Shown in pieces: positions 1 to 8,385 of a stretch of 64,000 bases of DNA; position 1 is the first letter of the stretch; each line of letters begins with the position of its first letter. Under the pieces are notes generated by a model. The model ran no database searches. It was not told where the DNA came from and saw only the letters and a program-made list of their open reading frames with translations. The DNA lies in assembly GCF_041320275.1 (NCBI RefSeq), contig NZ_CP162023.1:4340001-4404000 (forward strand), read 5' to 3'. The position numbers and the translations under genes are program-made. The DNA comes from Mumia sp. Pv4-285. GTDB taxonomy: Bacteria; Actinomycetota; Actinomycetes; Propionibacteriales; Nocardioidaceae.

Positions 1-1607
1 TCGTCGCCGGGGTACGACCCAGCCTCGAGCTCGGCCGCCATCTCGGGAACGACGGCGTCCATGATGGCCACGATCCCCGAGGCGTACGGCGCGAGGTCCG
101 ACGGGGCGACCCCTTCGGCGCGCGCCAGCGCGAGCGCGTGGGCGTACCCGCTGACGGTCGTCCAGAACAGGTCGAGCAGCGCGAGGTCGTAGGCGGACGC
201 GCGACCGGGGTCCTCGCCCAGCCAGGTCACCGTGCCGGCGAGCGCGGCGAGCACGTCGGCGACGCGCGCGTACACGTCGCGCGGTCCGCTCACGAGGACG
301 AGCGCCGCAGGTCTGCCGATCGTCGTGGTCGGTGTCATCACCGCGCCGTCGAGGTACGCCACCTCGCTCTCGGACACCCAGTCCGCCATCGCCCGGGCCC
401 GGTGAGGTGTGTCGGCCGTGAGGTTGACGACCGTCGCCGCCGCCAGCGCGGACCCGGCCGCCTCGAGGATCTCTCGCGCGGCGGCGTCGTCGATCACCGA
501 GACGATCGTCAGGTCGCTGGCGGTCACCGCCTCCGCGACCGAGATCGCCTCGCGCGCACCGTCGCGGACGAGCTCCTCGGCGCGACCCGGCGTCCGGTTC
601 CACACGGTGACCTCGTGACCGGCGGCAAGGAGCGCACCGGCGAGCGCCCGGCCCATGGGCCCCATCCCGAGCACCGACACCGAAGTCGCCGGCCGACTCG
701 TGGCACCCGCCGTACGACCGAGGGGGTGGAGCAGCTCGACGACACCGGCCATGTCCTCGGAGCCGTGCCCGTCGTCGACGCGACGCTGCATCAGGTCGTG
801 CAGGGGTGCGTACAGCTCCGCGCTCACTCCCTGGGCGATGCTCGCCTCGCCGATCGAGTCGTTCGCGACCTGCATCGCCAGCGGGGAGCCCGTCTGGGAG
901 TAGTCGCCGCGGTCGATGCTCCGCGCGGAGCCGGGGAGCGTCCCCAGCATCGCGGAGAGCCAGGGCACGAGCAGGTCCTCGGTGAAGGACTCGACCCCGT
1001 GCCCTGCCGAGCGGACCAGCGCGGCGGCGTGGAAGAACCCGCCGAGCATGCCATACATGCCCGCGAGCAGGGAGAGGTCGTACAACGCCGCGGCTCCGTC
1101 GTCCTCGCTCACGTGGACGGGCCGGCCGAGCACGGCGAGGACGTCGCGCGTGGACTCGTACGCCTCCCGCGACCCGCTGTAGAGCACCGAGGCCTGCGGC
1201 CCGCCGATCAGCTCGGGCACCGCCATGATGCCGCCGTTCAGGGTCGTGTGACCTCGGTCCCGAGCCGCGGCGGCGAAGGATGCCGCCTCCTGCGGCGTCC
1301 CGTTCGTGAGGTTCGCGACGATGCGGCCGTCCGACGCCGGCGCCGCGTCCAGGACCGCACGGGCAGCGTCCTGGTTCACCACGCAGACCACGACGAGATC
1401 GCTCGCCGCGAAGGCCGCTGTGAGGTCGTCGGCTGCTCGCGCGCCACGGACGACGAGCGCGTCAGCCCTTCCCGCGGTGCGGTTCCACACCGTGGTGACG
1501 AACCCCGCGTCGACGAACGCCGCAGCGAGCGCGGAGCCCATCGCGCCGAGGCCGATCACGGACACGGTCGGCGGGGTGGTGGAGCGGGTGGTCAGGTCGT
1601 CGGTCAT
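1..1607 (-). CDS. Tandem-duplicated NAD(P)-binding imine-reductase-like protein (3' end beyond left edge)
   Basis: Translating the minus strand from the ATG at 1607 gives an open frame of 535 residues that runs off the window edge. It holds two copies of the imine reductase / 6-phosphogluconate-dehydrogenase-like fold. Copy 1 starts near residue 15 with the Rossmann motif VIGLGAMG and continues through VWNRT to a helical domain with YDLSLLAGMYG. Copy 2 starts near residue 311 with VLGMGPMG, again VWNRTPGR, then YDLALLDLFWT near residue 485. Members of this family are normally about 290 residues with one copy, acting as dimers that exchange the C-terminal helical domain, so this is a head-to-tail fusion. 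They reduce imines or beta-hydroxyacids with NADPH. The substrate here is unknown. The divergent HxlR gene is the likely regulator. Confidence 0.85.
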   Translation of the reverse strand, partial: MTDDLTTRSTTPPTVSVIGLGAMGSALAAAFVDAGFVTTVWNRTAGRADALVVRGARAADDLTAAFAASDLVVVCVVNQDAARAVLDAAPASDGRIVANLTNGTPQEAASFAAAARDRGHTTLNGGIMAVPELIGGPQASVLYSGSREAYESTRDVLAVLGRPVHVSEDDGAAALYDLSLLAGMYGMLGGFFHAAALVRSAGHGVESFTEDLLVPWLSAMLGTLPGSARSIDRGDYSQTGSPLAMQVANDSIGEASIAQGVSAELYAPLHDLMQRRVDDGHGSEDMAGVVELLHPLGRTAGATSRPATSVSVLGMGPMGRALAGALLAAGHEVTVWNRTPGRAEELVRDGAREAISVAEAVTASDLTIVSVIDDAAAREILEAAGSALAAATVVNLTADTPHRARAMADWVSESEVAYLDGAVMTPTTTIGRPAALVLVSGPRDVYARVADVLAALAGTVTWLGEDPGRASAYDLALLDLFWTTVSGYAHALALARAEGVAPSDLAPYASGIVAIMDAVVPEMAAELEAGSYPGD

Positions 1608-1687
1608 GTCGCCTCTGCTCACTGTCGGGAGACCCTGGTGATCTCGCTCGCCGTGACCAGCGTCGGACCCGCGCAGTACGATCGACA

Positions 1688-1712
1688 AGTACCTACTTAT
1701 TTGTTTGGTACT
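1688..1712. promoter_or_regulatory. Inverted repeat AGTACC-N13-GGTACT, candidate HxlR operator
   Basis: Perfect 6-bp arms lie in the 121-bp divergent region, in an unusually AT-rich spacer just upstream of the HxlR gene and its GGAGGT ribosome site (1718-1723). HxlR regulators bind dyads of this kind, so autoregulation plus control of the divergent reductase is inferred. Confidence 0.5.
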
Positions 1713-1728
1713 CACCCGGAGGTAAGAA

Positions 1729-2067
1729 ATGAGCGATGACGGCGGCTTCGGCCCGTACACCTGCGCTCTCGACGCCGGCATGACGGTCGTCGGAGGCAAG
1801 TGGAAGGCCCTCATCCTCTGGGCGCTCCGTGACCGACCGCTGCGGTTCGGCGCTCTGAGGCGAGAGGTCGGGGCGATCAGCGAGAAGATGCTGATCCAAC
1901 AGCTCAAGGAGCTCCAGGCGTACGGCGTGGTGCACCGCGAGTCCTACCACGAGGTCCCGCCCCGCGTGGAGTACTCGATGACGCCGTCAGGCAAGGCACT
2001 GCTCGACGCCCTCGACCCGCTCGGCGACTGGGCCGAGGAGCACCGGGAGCAGATCCTGACGCGCTGA
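1729..2067 (+). CDS. HxlR-family winged-helix transcriptional regulator
   Basis: This 112-residue protein covers a complete HxlR (PF01638) domain. It has an N-terminal Cys at residue 12 in YTCALDAG, the family signature GGKWKALILWAL, then FGALRREVGAISEKMLIQQL as the recognition-helix region, and the wing ending in YSMTPSGKALL. HxlR proteins are small dimeric regulators that often sense electrophiles, oxidants or redox state, frequently through the N-terminal Cys. The start ATG is fixed by GGAGGT five bases upstream. It is transcribed divergently from the tandem reductase, the usual arrangement for an HxlR regulator and its oxidoreductase target. Confidence 0.9.
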   Translation: MSDDGGFGPYTCALDAGMTVVGGKWKALILWALRDRPLRFGALRREVGAISEKMLIQQLKELQAYGVVHRESYHEVPPRVEYSMTPSGKALLDALDPLGDWAEEHREQILTR

Positions 2068-2124
2068 GTGCGGGAAGGGCCCGGCCCCTCCCGTACTCCA
2101 CACCTCCGCCCCGTGGGCGCGGGG

Positions 2125-3111
2125 CTACTGCAGGTCGTCGATCGCCCGCTGCGACCCGGGGTGGACCGGGATCGGCTCGGACTTCGCGGCGTCGTCGATC
2201 GTGATGTCCTTGGCCGCCGGGTGCACCGCGACCAGCGCGTCGGTGTCCTCGTACACGAGCGTCGTCAGCGCGCACGCGACGTTGTCGGGCATGTCGTTGC
2301 GGGCGAGGAGAACGTTCGGAACGGCGATCGTCGGCACGTCGGCGTCGAGCTCGTAGGTGGCCGCGGGGATCGCCGCCTCCTCGTACACGGGGTTGACCTC
2401 CTGGAGGGTCTCCAGCTGCGGCGTGATGTCGATGAACTCGACGTCGTCGCCGATCGAGGTGAAGAGGTCCGTGATCGCCGGCGTCGGCAGTCCGCCGGAC
2501 CAGACCAGGCCGTCGATCGAGCCGTCCTTCATCCCGTCGACGGTCTTGGTCAGGTCGAGGCGCTGCGCGGAGACGTCGCTCTGCGCGAGACCGGCCGCCT
2601 CGATCAGCCGCTGCGCGATGACCTCCGTCCCCGACTTCGGAGACCCGGTCGAGATCCGCTTGCCCTTGAAGTCCTCGATGGACGCGATGTCGGCGTCCTT
2701 GCGGACGACGACCTGCGTGTAGTTCGGATAGATGCGGCCGATCGAGGAGACCTCCTGCTTCTCCGTGAACGACCCGGTGCCCTCGACCGCGTCGGCCGCG
2801 GTGTCGGCGAGCGAGAACGCGATGTCGTAGTCGCCGGCGACGAGCTGCTGCACGTTCTGCACCGACGCGCCCGTCTCCGCGGCGGTCGCCTTGAGGTCGG
2901 TCTCGTCGTTGATCAGCTGCGCGAGACCACCACCGACGACGTAGTAGACGCCGGTCGAGTTGCCGGTCGCGATGCCGATCCGGCCGGAGCCGGCGTCGCA
3001 GCTGTCCTCGTCACCGCCCGCCTGGTCGTTGTCCTGCTGGCCGCCGCAGGCCGCGAGCGCGAGGGAGGCGGTGAGGGCTCCGGTGGCGATGAGCGTACGG
3101 GTTCGTCTCAT
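2125..3111 (-). CDS. TAXI-family TRAP transporter solute-binding lipoprotein
   Basis: This is a 328-residue extracytoplasmic binding protein. The N-terminus has a lipoprotein signal with lipobox LAAC at about residues 18-21 and a charged linker. The mature domain begins GRIGIATGNSTGVYYVVGG, the TAXI-family start, followed by the conserved GSPKSGTEVIAQRL segment. TAXI proteins bind dicarboxylates, glutamate or similar acids and deliver them to a fused TRAP permease. The gene is 7 bases downstream of the fused permease on the same strand, so the two form a complete transporter operon. The start at 3111 is chosen because the signal peptide begins there; the open frame extends further upstream only through the permease in another frame. 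Confidence 0.93.
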   Translation of the reverse strand: MRRTRTLIATGALTASLALAACGGQQDNDQAGGDEDSCDAGSGRIGIATGNSTGVYYVVGGGLAQLINDETDLKATAAETGASVQNVQQLVAGDYDIAFSLADTAADAVEGTGSFTEKQEVSSIGRIYPNYTQVVVRKDADIASIEDFKGKRISTGSPKSGTEVIAQRLIEAAGLAQSDVSAQRLDLTKTVDGMKDGSIDGLVWSGGLPTPAITDLFTSIGDDVEFIDITPQLETLQEVNPVYEEAAIPAATYELDADVPTIAVPNVLLARNDMPDNVACALTTLVYEDTDALVAVHPAAKDITIDDAAKSEPIPVHPGSQRAIDDLQ

Positions 3112-3118
3112 GGCTTCT

Positions 3119-5236
3119 TCACTCCTGGGTGATGGGTGTGGCGGTGGACGTCGGATGGTCTCCCCGGCGTCCGACCACGTGGACGACCACGGCTGCGGCG
3201 AGCAGCGCGAGACCGACGGCGATCGACACCGGGACGAGGTAGAGCAGGAGGAGCGCGGCTGGGATGCAGAGCAGCCGCTCGAGGCGCCGGGTCGGACCGA
3301 ACATCCAGCCCGACGTCGCGACGGCGAGCGCGGCCACAGCGCACGCGACGACGAGGGTCGTCCAGACGACGTCGACGAACGGTGCTCGACCGAGAAGAGC
3401 GGCGCCATTGTCGGTCATGATGAACGCCATCGGGGCGAGGAACGCCGGCAACGTGTACTTGCAGGCCTGCCACATCGTGGCGATGACCTTGCCGCCGGTG
3501 ATCGCGGCGGACGCCACGGCCGCCAGGGCGGTCGGCGGCGACACCTCCGAGAGGACCGCGTAGTAGAAGATGAACATCGCGACCTCGGGACCGTCCGCGC
3601 CGAGGCTGATGAGTGCCGGCCCGATGACGATCCAGCTGAGGATGAACGACGCGGTGACCGGGACGGCGAGGCCGAGCACGATGATCGCGACGGCAGAGAA
3701 CAGCGCGCTCAGGACGACCAGCGTCGCGTGGTTGGGTGCGAGTGCGTCGGCGGCGTCGACGAGCAGGTCCGACAGCACCTGCCCCAACCCGGTCTTCGCG
3801 ATCGTCGAGGTGATGACGCCGGCCGCGGCGCATACGGCGATGACTGGAACGGCGGCACGGATGCCGGTCGCGAGCGCGACGTACAGACGCAGGACGTAGT
3901 CGCGCACCGAGTCGCCCAGCGGCAGCGTCTCGGCCGTCGCCTGGTCCTCCTCGATGCCGCCGACGAACCGCCGGCGCGACAGCACCGCCTCCAGCAGCCC
4001 GAAGAACGCGGCCACCGCGGTCGCGTAGACGACCGCCTTGAACGGCGGGACGTCCATCGCGAGGAACACGATGATCACGCCGAGGCTCACGAAGTGGTAG
4101 CCGAACCGGCCGAGCAGCGCCCACGGGCTGTTGACGTCGACGTCGACCCGGCGCGCCCCGAAGCGCCGCGCATCGATCTCGACCGCGAGGAAGATGCCGA
4201 GGTAGTAGAGCAGCGTCGGGACCAGCGCCCAGCCGAGCACCTGGAGGTACGAGACGCCGAGGTACTCCGCGATGATGAACGCCGCCGCGCCGAGGGTCGG
4301 CGGCGACAGGATCGCGCCGATGCCGGACGCCGCGAGCATGCCGCCCGCGGCCTCCTTCGGGTAGCCGGCGCGCTTGAGGATCGGCCACGCGAACGACCCG
4401 AGGGTGACCGCGGTCGCCGTCCCCGAGCCGGACACCGTGCCGAGCAGGAAGCCCGAGGTGGCGACCGTACGACCGGGGGCGGTGCCCGACTTCCGGAACA
4501 GCGAGAAGCTGAACTCCACGAAGAACCGCCCCGCGCCCATGCGGTCGAGCACCGCGCCGTAGATCGTGAAGAGCACGATGTACGACGCCGCGACGTCGAG
4601 CGGCACCCCGAAGAACCCGCTGGCCTCGTTGTAGAGCGCGTTGACGATCTGGTCGATGTCCTCGCCGCGGTGCGAGATCACCCACTCGATGGGGAGGAAC
4701 CCGCCGTAGTAGGCGTACGCGAGGAAGGCCGCGCACACGATCGGGAGCACCCAGCCCGTCGTACGGCGCGTCGCCTCGAGCACGAGCAGCAGGAGGACGA
4801 GGCCGGCCGCGACGTCGACGGGTTCGAGCGCCCCTTGACGGTCGAGGAACGCCGAGAAGCCCCCGCCGCCGGTGCTCCACTCGGGGAGGGGAAGGACCGG
4901 GTAGAGCCCGACGACGAGGGCAGCCAGAGCGAGCAGCCAGTCGACCGGGCCGGGGTCGTCACGACCCTCGGGACGGCGTCGGGCACGCCCGCGGTAGAGC
5001 AGGAACGCCAGCGGGAGCGTGACGCCGAGGAAGACGATCAGGTAGAACTGGTTGCCCTGCCGCAGGGGGAAGAAGACCTGCCACAGGACGAACGCCGCCA
5101 CCGCGAAGCACCACAGCGTCATCGCCTGGTCCCACCGCGGCGAGAGCCGGCGCGACGGGCGTTCCTCGTCGTACTCGGAGGCCAGACGGTCGAGGTCTTC
5201 CTTGTCGACCGGGGTTTCGCGCTCGGCGGTGGGCAT
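3119..5236 (-). CDS. TRAP transporter permease, fused DctQM (4TM/12TM type)
   Basis: A protein of about 705 residues with many hydrophobic segments. The first part (to about residue 190) resembles the small DctQ subunit; the rest is the large DctM subunit, with GTVSGSGTATAVTLGSFA and the conserved SPPTLGAAAFI and SPPTALAAVA re-entrant motifs. TAXI-type TRAP systems typically use one fused permease and a secondary, sodium-coupled mechanism. A GTG at 5266 would add 10 residues. I prefer the ATG at 5236, which begins a charged cytoplasmic leader (MPTAERETPVDKED). It is the first gene of the permease-TAXI operon, divergent from the response regulator that probably controls it. Confidence 0.92.
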   Translation of the reverse strand: MPTAERETPVDKEDLDRLASEYDEERPSRRLSPRWDQAMTLWCFAVAAFVLWQVFFPLRQGNQFYLIVFLGVTLPLAFLLYRGRARRRPEGRDDPGPVDWLLALAALVVGLYPVLPLPEWSTGGGGFSAFLDRQGALEPVDVAAGLVLLLLVLEATRRTTGWVLPIVCAAFLAYAYYGGFLPIEWVISHRGEDIDQIVNALYNEASGFFGVPLDVAASYIVLFTIYGAVLDRMGAGRFFVEFSFSLFRKSGTAPGRTVATSGFLLGTVSGSGTATAVTLGSFAWPILKRAGYPKEAAGGMLAASGIGAILSPPTLGAAAFIIAEYLGVSYLQVLGWALVPTLLYYLGIFLAVEIDARRFGARRVDVDVNSPWALLGRFGYHFVSLGVIIVFLAMDVPPFKAVVYATAVAAFFGLLEAVLSRRRFVGGIEEDQATAETLPLGDSVRDYVLRLYVALATGIRAAVPVIAVCAAAGVITSTIAKTGLGQVLSDLLVDAADALAPNHATLVVLSALFSAVAIIVLGLAVPVTASFILSWIVIGPALISLGADGPEVAMFIFYYAVLSEVSPPTALAAVASAAITGGKVIATMWQACKYTLPAFLAPMAFIMTDNGAALLGRAPFVDVVWTTLVVACAVAALAVATSGWMFGPTRRLERLLCIPAALLLLYLVPVSIAVGLALLAAAVVVHVVGRRGDHPTSTATPITQE

Positions 5237-5251
5237 GACCGGTAACGTATG

Positions 5252-5267
5252 CGTGATCCACGTCACA
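5252..5267. promoter_or_regulatory. CRP/GlxR-like site CGTGA-N6-TCACA
   Basis: Nine of the ten conserved positions of TGTGA-N6-TCACA match. It sits 16 bases upstream of the TRAP permease ATG in the region shared with the response regulator. Catabolite-type cAMP-CRP control of the transporter is inferred. If the GTG at 5266 were the true start, the site would lie inside the coding region. Confidence 0.4.
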
Positions 5268-5346
5268 GAGACCGGTCCGAGCGCCAGCCTTTACACAGTC
5301 TTGACGTCGCGCCCGACGCCATCGAGACACCCCCAGGAGGCCCGCC

Positions 5347-6009
5347 GTGCGAGTCCTTCTCGTCGAGGACGACGACGCCGTCGCCAGCGCGCTCGGCGCC
5401 GCCCTCCAGCGCGTCGGCCTGGCCGTCGACCGCGCCGCCGACGCGAAGGAGGGCTGGCAGAAGCACGGTGACGCGTCACTGGTCCTGCTCGACATGGGAC
5501 TGCCGGACTCCGACGGGCTGGCGCTCTGCCGACGGATCCGGGCCGCGCAGAGCGAGGTTCCGATCATCGCCGTCACCGCCCGGCGGTCCGAGGCCTCGGT
5601 CGTCGCCGCGCTGCAGTCGGGCGTCGACGACTACGTCACGAAGCCGTACAGCACGCAGGTTCTCCTCGCCCGCATCGACGCCGTCATGCGGAGGTACGGC
5701 CACGCGCCGGCCGCCTCCACGCTCCGGGTCGGCGACCTCCGGCTCGACGCCGACGACCAGCGCGCCGCGCTCGACGGCTTCGAGCTCGACCTGGCGCCCA
5801 AGGAGTTCGCGCTGCTCCTGGTGCTCGCCCAGAACGCGGGCCACGTCGTCGACCGGACGACCCTCATGGAACGCATCTGGCACACCACCTGGGTCGGCGG
5901 TTCCCGGACGCTCGACGTCCACGTCGCCACCCTGCGCGCCAAGCTCGGCCGCCCGGAGCTGATCGAGACGGTGCGCGGCAAGGGCTACCGCATGCCGGCA
6001 GCGGGGTGA
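5347..6009 (+). CDS. OmpR/PhoB-family response regulator
   Basis: A 220-residue response regulator. The receiver domain spans about 1-115, with the acidic pocket EDDD (8-11), phospho-acceptor Asp in LLDMGLPDSDG, the switch residue in AVTARR and the conserved Lys in VTKPYS. The winged-helix effector (about 128-217) ends in the typical TVRGKGYRM. The GTG start follows AGGAGG (5335-5340) with six-base spacing, and the kinase begins four bases after the stop. The layout, divergent from a TRAP-TAXI operon, fits a TctDE/DctBD-like system that senses an organic acid and induces its uptake. That role is inferred from position. Confidence 0.95.
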   Translation: MRVLLVEDDDAVASALGAALQRVGLAVDRAADAKEGWQKHGDASLVLLDMGLPDSDGLALCRRIRAAQSEVPIIAVTARRSEASVVAALQSGVDDYVTKPYSTQVLLARIDAVMRRYGHAPAASTLRVGDLRLDADDQRAALDGFELDLAPKEFALLLVLAQNAGHVVDRTTLMERIWHTTWVGGSRTLDVHVATLRAKLGRPELIETVRGKGYRMPAAG

Positions 6010-6013
6010 GCCG

Positions 6014-7411
6014 GTGCGCCGCCGCCTGCTCGTCCTCTCGACCGTCGCTCTGTCGGTCCTCCTCGTCGCGCTGATCGTGCCGCTGATCGGTACGTACGCC
6101 TCCGACCGCACGCAGGACCTCTTCGTCACCCGGCAGGCCGACCTGAACCGGCTCACCGTCGTCGCCGGCACCGCCCTGGAGACAGGCTCGGTCGCGTCCC
6201 TGCGCTCGGAGCTCGCTCGGTACGAGGAGGTGTACGGCGCCCGCCTCGTCGTCGTCGACGCCGACCGCCGCACGGTGGCCGCGTCGCCGGGCGAGCTGGA
6301 CCCCGCAGCCGTTCCCCGTGCGGTCTCTCGGGCGCTCGCCGGCAACAGCGCCGAGGAGCCTCAGCCGTTCTGGCCGTGGTCGGCGGAGACGTACGTCGTC
6401 GCCGCGCCGATCGGACGAGACGCCGAGGTGTTCGGCGCTGTGGTGATGGATATCCCGACCGGCCCCGTGCGCGACGACGTCGCGACACGACTCGCCCTGC
6501 TGCTCGCCGCCGGCCTCGGCGTCCTGCTCCTCGCCGCCGTGGGCGTCGCTGTCCCGCTCGTCCGGTGGATCCTTCGCCCCGTCGACGAGCTCGACGACGC
6601 CACGCGACGGATGGCGCACGGCGACCTCTCGACACGGGTGCCGGCCGACGACGGCCCGCCCGAGCTGCGTCGTCTCGCGTCCTCGTTCAACGACATGGCG
6701 GATCACGTCGAGCTCTCCCAGCAGCAGCAGGCGGAGCTGGTGGCCGACGCGTCTCACCAGCTCGGCAACCCCCTGACCGCGCTCCGGCTCCGCGTCGAGA
6801 CGTTGAGCGCCGGCGCCGATGACGAGGTCGCCGCCGAGCTCGACCTCGTGCTCCGCGAGACCGACCGCCTCACACGCATCGTCGACTCGCTCCTCGACCT
6901 CGGCCAGGTCGAGGCGGAGCGCGCTCCGCTGGTGCCGGTGGACGTCGCCGCCGCCGTGCGGACACGGTGCCACGTCTGGGAGCCGGCGATCGCCGACCTC
7001 CGGGTCGATGCTCCGTCGAGCGCCACGGCGCTCGCGACCGCCGACGTCGTCGACGTGGTCCTCGACGCGGTGCTCGACAACGCGACGAAGTTCGCCGCCG
7101 GCGCCCCGGTCGAGGTGAGCGTCCTCGAAGGGCCTGAGACCGTCGACCTGGTGGTGCGCGACCACGGTCCCGGCATCCCTGAGGACGACCTGCCGAAGGT
7201 GGGCGCCCGGTTCTTCCGCGGAGCGCGGCACCAGAACGTGCACGGGACCGGCCTTGGCCTGGCGATCGTCCGCGCGCACGTGGTCAAGGCCGGCGGCGAC
7301 CTGGTCGTACGCCGACCCGCGGGCGACGGCCTCGAGGTACGGGTGATCCTCAGGCGCCCCGCTCGCGGTAGTAGCGCAGCGCGCCGGGATGCAGCGCGAG
7401 CGGCGACGTGA
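6014..7411 (+). CDS. Sensor histidine kinase partner of the response regulator
   Basis: A 465-residue membrane kinase. TM1 is at about 5-27, an extracytoplasmic sensor of roughly 130 residues follows, TM2 is at about 157-178, then HAMP (RPVDELDDATRRMA), a dimerisation domain and the ATPase. The H-box reads SHQLGNPLTALRLR, with Gly-Asn where SHELRTPL is usual. ATP motifs are VLDNATKFA (N box), DHGPGIP and GTGLGLAI. The gene is cotranscribed with the regulator. Its last 20 codons run past the end of the catalytic domain and are antisense to the 3' end of the convergent TAXI gene (62-bp overlap). Confidence 0.93.
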   Translation: MRRRLLVLSTVALSVLLVALIVPLIGTYASDRTQDLFVTRQADLNRLTVVAGTALETGSVASLRSELARYEEVYGARLVVVDADRRTVAASPGELDPAAVPRAVSRALAGNSAEEPQPFWPWSAETYVVAAPIGRDAEVFGAVVMDIPTGPVRDDVATRLALLLAAGLGVLLLAAVGVAVPLVRWILRPVDELDDATRRMAHGDLSTRVPADDGPPELRRLASSFNDMADHVELSQQQQAELVADASHQLGNPLTALRLRVETLSAGADDEVAAELDLVLRETDRLTRIVDSLLDLGQVEAERAPLVPVDVAAAVRTRCHVWEPAIADLRVDAPSSATALATADVVDVVLDAVLDNATKFAAGAPVEVSVLEGPETVDLVVRDHGPGIPEDDLPKVGARFFRGARHQNVHGTGLGLAIVRAHVVKAGGDLVVRRPAGDGLEVRVILRRPARGSSAARRDAARAAT

Positions 7412-8300
7412 AGATCGCCGCACCCAGCGTCGGCTGGCTCACCCCGGGCTCCAGCCGCTCGATCTCGTCCTGGGCCTCGAAGACGAGGCGCGTGACCGCG
7501 TAGGCGACGTCGTCGCCGAGGGACGGGTTCGCGACGAGGTAGTTCTTGACGCTGAGCGTGCTGACGGCGTCCGGCAGGCCGTACGCGCTCGGCGGGATCG
7601 GCGCTCGCACGTACTGCGGTCCGTACGCCGCGACCATCGGCTCGACCACTCCACCGAGGTCGAGCAGGCGGATCGGCACCTGGTCGGCGAGCAGCGCGAT
7701 GGCCTGGTTGGGCAGCCCGCTGACGAAGAAGAAGGCATCGAGGCGCCCCGAGCGCAGGTCGTCGGCCGAGTCCTGCAGCGAGGAGTCGGCGTAGCGTGCG
7801 GTCGGCTCGCGCACACCGTGGACGTCGAGGACGCGCCCGGCGATGACCCGCGTGCCGGACCCCGGCGCGCCGACGCCGATGCGCGCCGTGCGCAGGTCGC
7901 CGACCCGCCGGAACGGCGAGTCCTCGCGTACGACGAGGTGGACGAAGCTGTCGTACATCCGCGTCAGGGCGACGAGGTCTCGGTCGTCGGACGTGACGGC
8001 ATCGGCGGCCGCGTCGCCGAGGGAGAACCCGACGTCGCACTCCCCTTCGGCGACGAGCCGGAGGTTCTCGAGCGAGGCGTCGGTGCCACGCGCCCGCGCG
8101 TCCACCCCGTCGAGCCTGGCTTCGAGCACGGTCGTGAGCGCGCGCCCGTAGCGCACGAAGACACCGCCCGGGTTGCCGGTCGCGATCCGTAGGGTCGTGC
8201 GGTCGAAGGAGGTCCACCCCCGACCGACACAGCCGGCCACGCCGGCGAGCAGCGGCAGTGCGAGCAGCGCCAGCGCGCGACGGCGGGGAAGGTCGGGCAC
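7350..8300 (-). CDS. Second TAXI-family solute-binding lipoprotein (orphan)
   Basis: A 316-residue protein with a basic N-terminus, hydrophobic stretch and lipobox AGVAGC (about residues 17-22). The mature region has the TAXI start LRIATGNPGGVFVRYG and the segment GVGAPGSGTRVIAGRVLD. It resembles the 2.1-3.1 kb binding protein but has no permease beside it; it lies convergent to the kinase. It may be a second binding protein for the same permease or a periplasmic ligand presenter for the kinase. Both roles are inference. The start is the GTG at 8300, giving a standard signal peptide; an upstream extension of the frame has no signal character. Confidence 0.88.
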   Translation of the reverse strand: MPDLPRRRALALLALPLLAGVAGCVGRGWTSFDRTTLRIATGNPGGVFVRYGRALTTVLEARLDGVDARARGTDASLENLRLVAEGECDVGFSLGDAAADAVTSDDRDLVALTRMYDSFVHLVVREDSPFRRVGDLRTARIGVGAPGSGTRVIAGRVLDVHGVREPTARYADSSLQDSADDLRSGRLDAFFFVSGLPNQAIALLADQVPIRLLDLGGVVEPMVAAYGPQYVRAPIPPSAYGLPDAVSTLSVKNYLVANPSLGDDVAYAVTRLVFEAQDEIERLEPGVSQPTLGAAIFTSPLALHPGALRYYRERGA

Positions 8301-8356
8301 CGGTCGATCCTCGCGCTCGGAGGCGCCACACAGCAAGGGCCGCAAGCTCTTGCGTC

Positions 8357-8372
8357 TCGAACATCTGTACGA
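8357..8372. promoter_or_regulatory. LexA (SOS) box TCGAAC-ATCT-GTACGA
   Basis: It matches the actinobacterial SOS consensus TCGAAC-N4-GTTCGA at 11 of 12 arm positions. It ends two bases before the candidate -10 TAGACT (8374-8379), which is six bases from the ATG at 8386, so LexA bound here would block the promoter. Several M. tuberculosis 13E12-family genes are known LexA targets. Confidence 0.7.
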
Positions 8373-8385
8373 ATAGACTGTGTTC

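Noticed and set aside
138-1739. Long plus-strand open frame of 533 codons
   Set aside because: It is antisense to the tandem reductase, extremely Arg/Gly/Val/Asp-rich, and has no recognisable motif; a GC-rich shadow.
2960-5245. 761-codon plus-strand frame opposite the TRAP permease
   Set aside because: Composition is the typical antisense Arg/Asp/Glu pattern; the minus frame is a clear DctQM permease.
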